This document shows, in pieces, positions 63,701 through 64,000 of a DNA stretch of 64,000 bases. Below the pieces are notes generated by a model. The model saw nothing but the letters and a program-made list of their open reading frames with translations, was not told where the DNA came from and did no database searches. The position numbers were made by a program, and so were the translations under genes. The first letter of the stretch is position 1, and every line of letters begins with the position of its first letter. The stretch lies in the NCBI RefSeq assembly GCF_000332175.1, contig NZ_KB235914.1, forward strand, positions 1,737,368-1,801,367. The letters are read 5' to 3'. Origin of the DNA: Pseudanabaena sp. PCC 6802. GTDB taxonomy: Bacteria; Cyanobacteriota; Cyanobacteriia; Pseudanabaenales; Pseudanabaenaceae.

Positions 63701-64000
63701 TACCAGCTTCATTACCCCCCAGCGCGTCAAGCAAGTGAGGCAACGTCATACGGGCTTGGATTGCTAATTCGACTCGCTGGGTGGCAGGATTAGCAATGGG
63801 AGCAGCAAAGTCTATGACATAGGTTTGCTCCACGGCTGTGGGTTTGGCAATTACAGTCGTGTTCCCTCGCATCACCCTTTGCAGAGTTTTTGGGTCGATG
63901 GTGCTGGGAATGGAGTTACCTGAAGACTGCGCCACCAATTTGCCACTGGTATCGAATATGGCAATGCCATCAAAACTTTTGTAGGCTTGCTTGTAAAGAT
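60723..64000 (-). CDS. Methyl-accepting chemotaxis protein with repeat-expanded stalk, 5' end outside window
   Basis: The frame stays open to the right edge (LYKQAYKSFDGIAIFDTSG... precedes the first TTG), so the N-terminus lies outside. The visible sensor part resembles a Cache domain (FFVVNADGNYVLATDTSLIG). One membrane helix (about 63365-63428, LCLIGAVLSLILVGAIAYFI) follows. Instead of a plain HAMP-signalling layout there are about six imperfect tandem units of 75-95 residues (61736-63131). Each has ISDRSIDSLAERVQAQ-like and LQLIEQQ.AE...QQQ.EIL.AIQ segments. The signalling hairpin tip is near 61149-61226 (INEVAVRTNYLAINASLEAS). The gene ends 62 bp before the kinase start. Confidence 0.9.
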   Translation of the reverse strand, partial: LYKQAYKSFDGIAIFDTSGKLVAQSSGNSIPSTIDPKTLQRVMRGNTTVIAKPTAVEQTYVIDFAAPIANPATQRVELAIQARMTLPHLLDALGGNEAGNFFVVNADGNYVLATDTSLIGKDATGNYPVVLKELLAANSIDTKEAILDGEKKLLSYVPPVQLAGLPELNWRSLTSIDENKALASLRGVWELCLIGAVLSLILVGAIAYFISRLWINRIRTAKNTVEEVLADRANLDNARDDLDALLKGVEEIANLQDLFEQQTIEGQHLQQQRTQLFKALQKLAQVETADLQISNESISFLVEKVQAQLAQRDSKDIAYLQQLIAQQHADQERRQQQSTAILHTIQELNRSNSEAIAQTIAQIGRLTTSTDARSEPGELTISDRSIDAIAARVAQFDRTNTVPNTLTSEQGGQEIGDLVLQLIDQQRAERDRLQQQTTEILHAIQALNRSDTSSQEPQEITISDRSLNSLAERVQAQIGQRDISELLLQLAERQQAEQERLQRQSAEILSALQALSQSNNQLSDRLIAQTASQAPTQPELQELTISEASINSMAERVQARIAQPEIGDRLQALQQLVEQQYAERQHQQEQTAEILNAIQELSQSNARLNVELSDRLNERLTEQFANQAPTQPEPQDLSISEASIDALANRVTDRVTDRMAGPDVDRDVSDILQQLIEQQHAAQEQSQQQSESILSAIQQLAEATKEPPESIVSDRSIDLLVSRLQAQFPLQTSADETELEAIEQLRALEARPEDELSKAFDDVFDKLDELDELDEILQASQPKSTLEQSGPIPAGIPALSGMAPEQLKQAIAQATSYLQRIEAALRHSEQATAQISADAIRQVDEITCTVDFLQTMAASIQSAADMADRFASTAHTASDSALTSNQAIEQSAEAIAQLRATIAATAKKVKRLGESSQHISKVSALINEVAVRTNYLAINASLEASRSGSDSRGFTNIAEEVGELATRSAAATKEIEELIDNIQADSGEVINFMELGTTQVVECTQLVEAAKQNLQQIAIASQQINQLAEPMVEFTASQTTNSGSIANLIQDIAHISQRTTRSSQQLNQSLQDTAESLEQLRLTVSQLELEQ

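Overview
The window comes from a cyanobacterium. The HIP1 octamer (GCGATCGC) is scattered through almost every gene. Several products are typical of oxygenic phototrophs: a PAM68-type photosystem II assembly factor, a probable NdhP subunit, a PedR-type LuxR regulator, an RRM protein of the Rbp family, a DUF3288 protein, a DUF4346 protein and a cyanobacterial-length ATP synthase gamma subunit. Genus cannot be fixed from the sequence alone. The DNA is also rich in short GC-rich palindromic interspersed repeats. No tRNA, rRNA or CRISPR array was seen.

Layout. Positions 1-8300 hold the 3'-truncated gene of a repetitive secreted protein, a small membrane protein, purN plus a phosphopantetheinyl transferase, prmA-uvrA and a Uma2 nuclease-like gene. 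Positions 8300-21400 hold a secreted protein, an ATP-grasp ligase, a KDPG-aldolase/5-oxoprolinase pair, a DnaJ-like protein, a Tat-exported multicopper oxidase and two M16 peptidase subunits. Positions 21500-30700 hold a NUDIX hydrolase, rbp, rpsU, the pstSCAB phosphate uptake operon behind a Pho box, and an Mla-type lipid transport pair with lgt and a DUF2232 membrane protein. Positions 30800-38600 hold pedR, hisS, aroF, rpsO-PAM68, ndhP, upp, lipA and a receiver-domain protein. Positions 38600-50500 hold a membrane protein, a PAS-GAF-GGDEF cyclase, a glycosyltransferase, atpG, a cluster of broken genes (TPR, Uma2 tail, DCC/DUF393), an alpha/beta hydrolase, an SbcD-like nuclease, smpB and a SnoaL-like protein.

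The most unusual part is the right-hand 13 kb, transcribed leftward: a methyl-accepting chemotaxis protein (5' end outside the window), a 2572-residue CheA-like hybrid kinase and a CHASE2 class III nucleotide cyclase. The receptor has a stalk of about six tandem 75-95-residue coiled-coil repeats. The kinase carries three near-duplicate HPt modules, a linker of roughly 55 acidic hexapeptides (X-L-X-L-E-X), and a 7-bp tandem repeat immediately before its receiver domain. Because 7 is not a multiple of 3, slippage there would switch the receiver off. The cyclase has Glu where adenylate cyclases usually have the ATP-selecting Lys. Together they look like a Tax/Pil-type taxis pathway coupled to a cyclic-nucleotide output.

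A second theme is repeat-driven gene change. A MITE-like element (ends TATAGC...GCTATA) occurs at least seven times. One copy cuts a TPR gene at a point where the intact reading frame can be rebuilt, and another sits on the stop codon of the cyclase. A different short repeat lies in frame inside the 5-oxoprolinase gene twice and in the 5' part of a secreted-protein gene.
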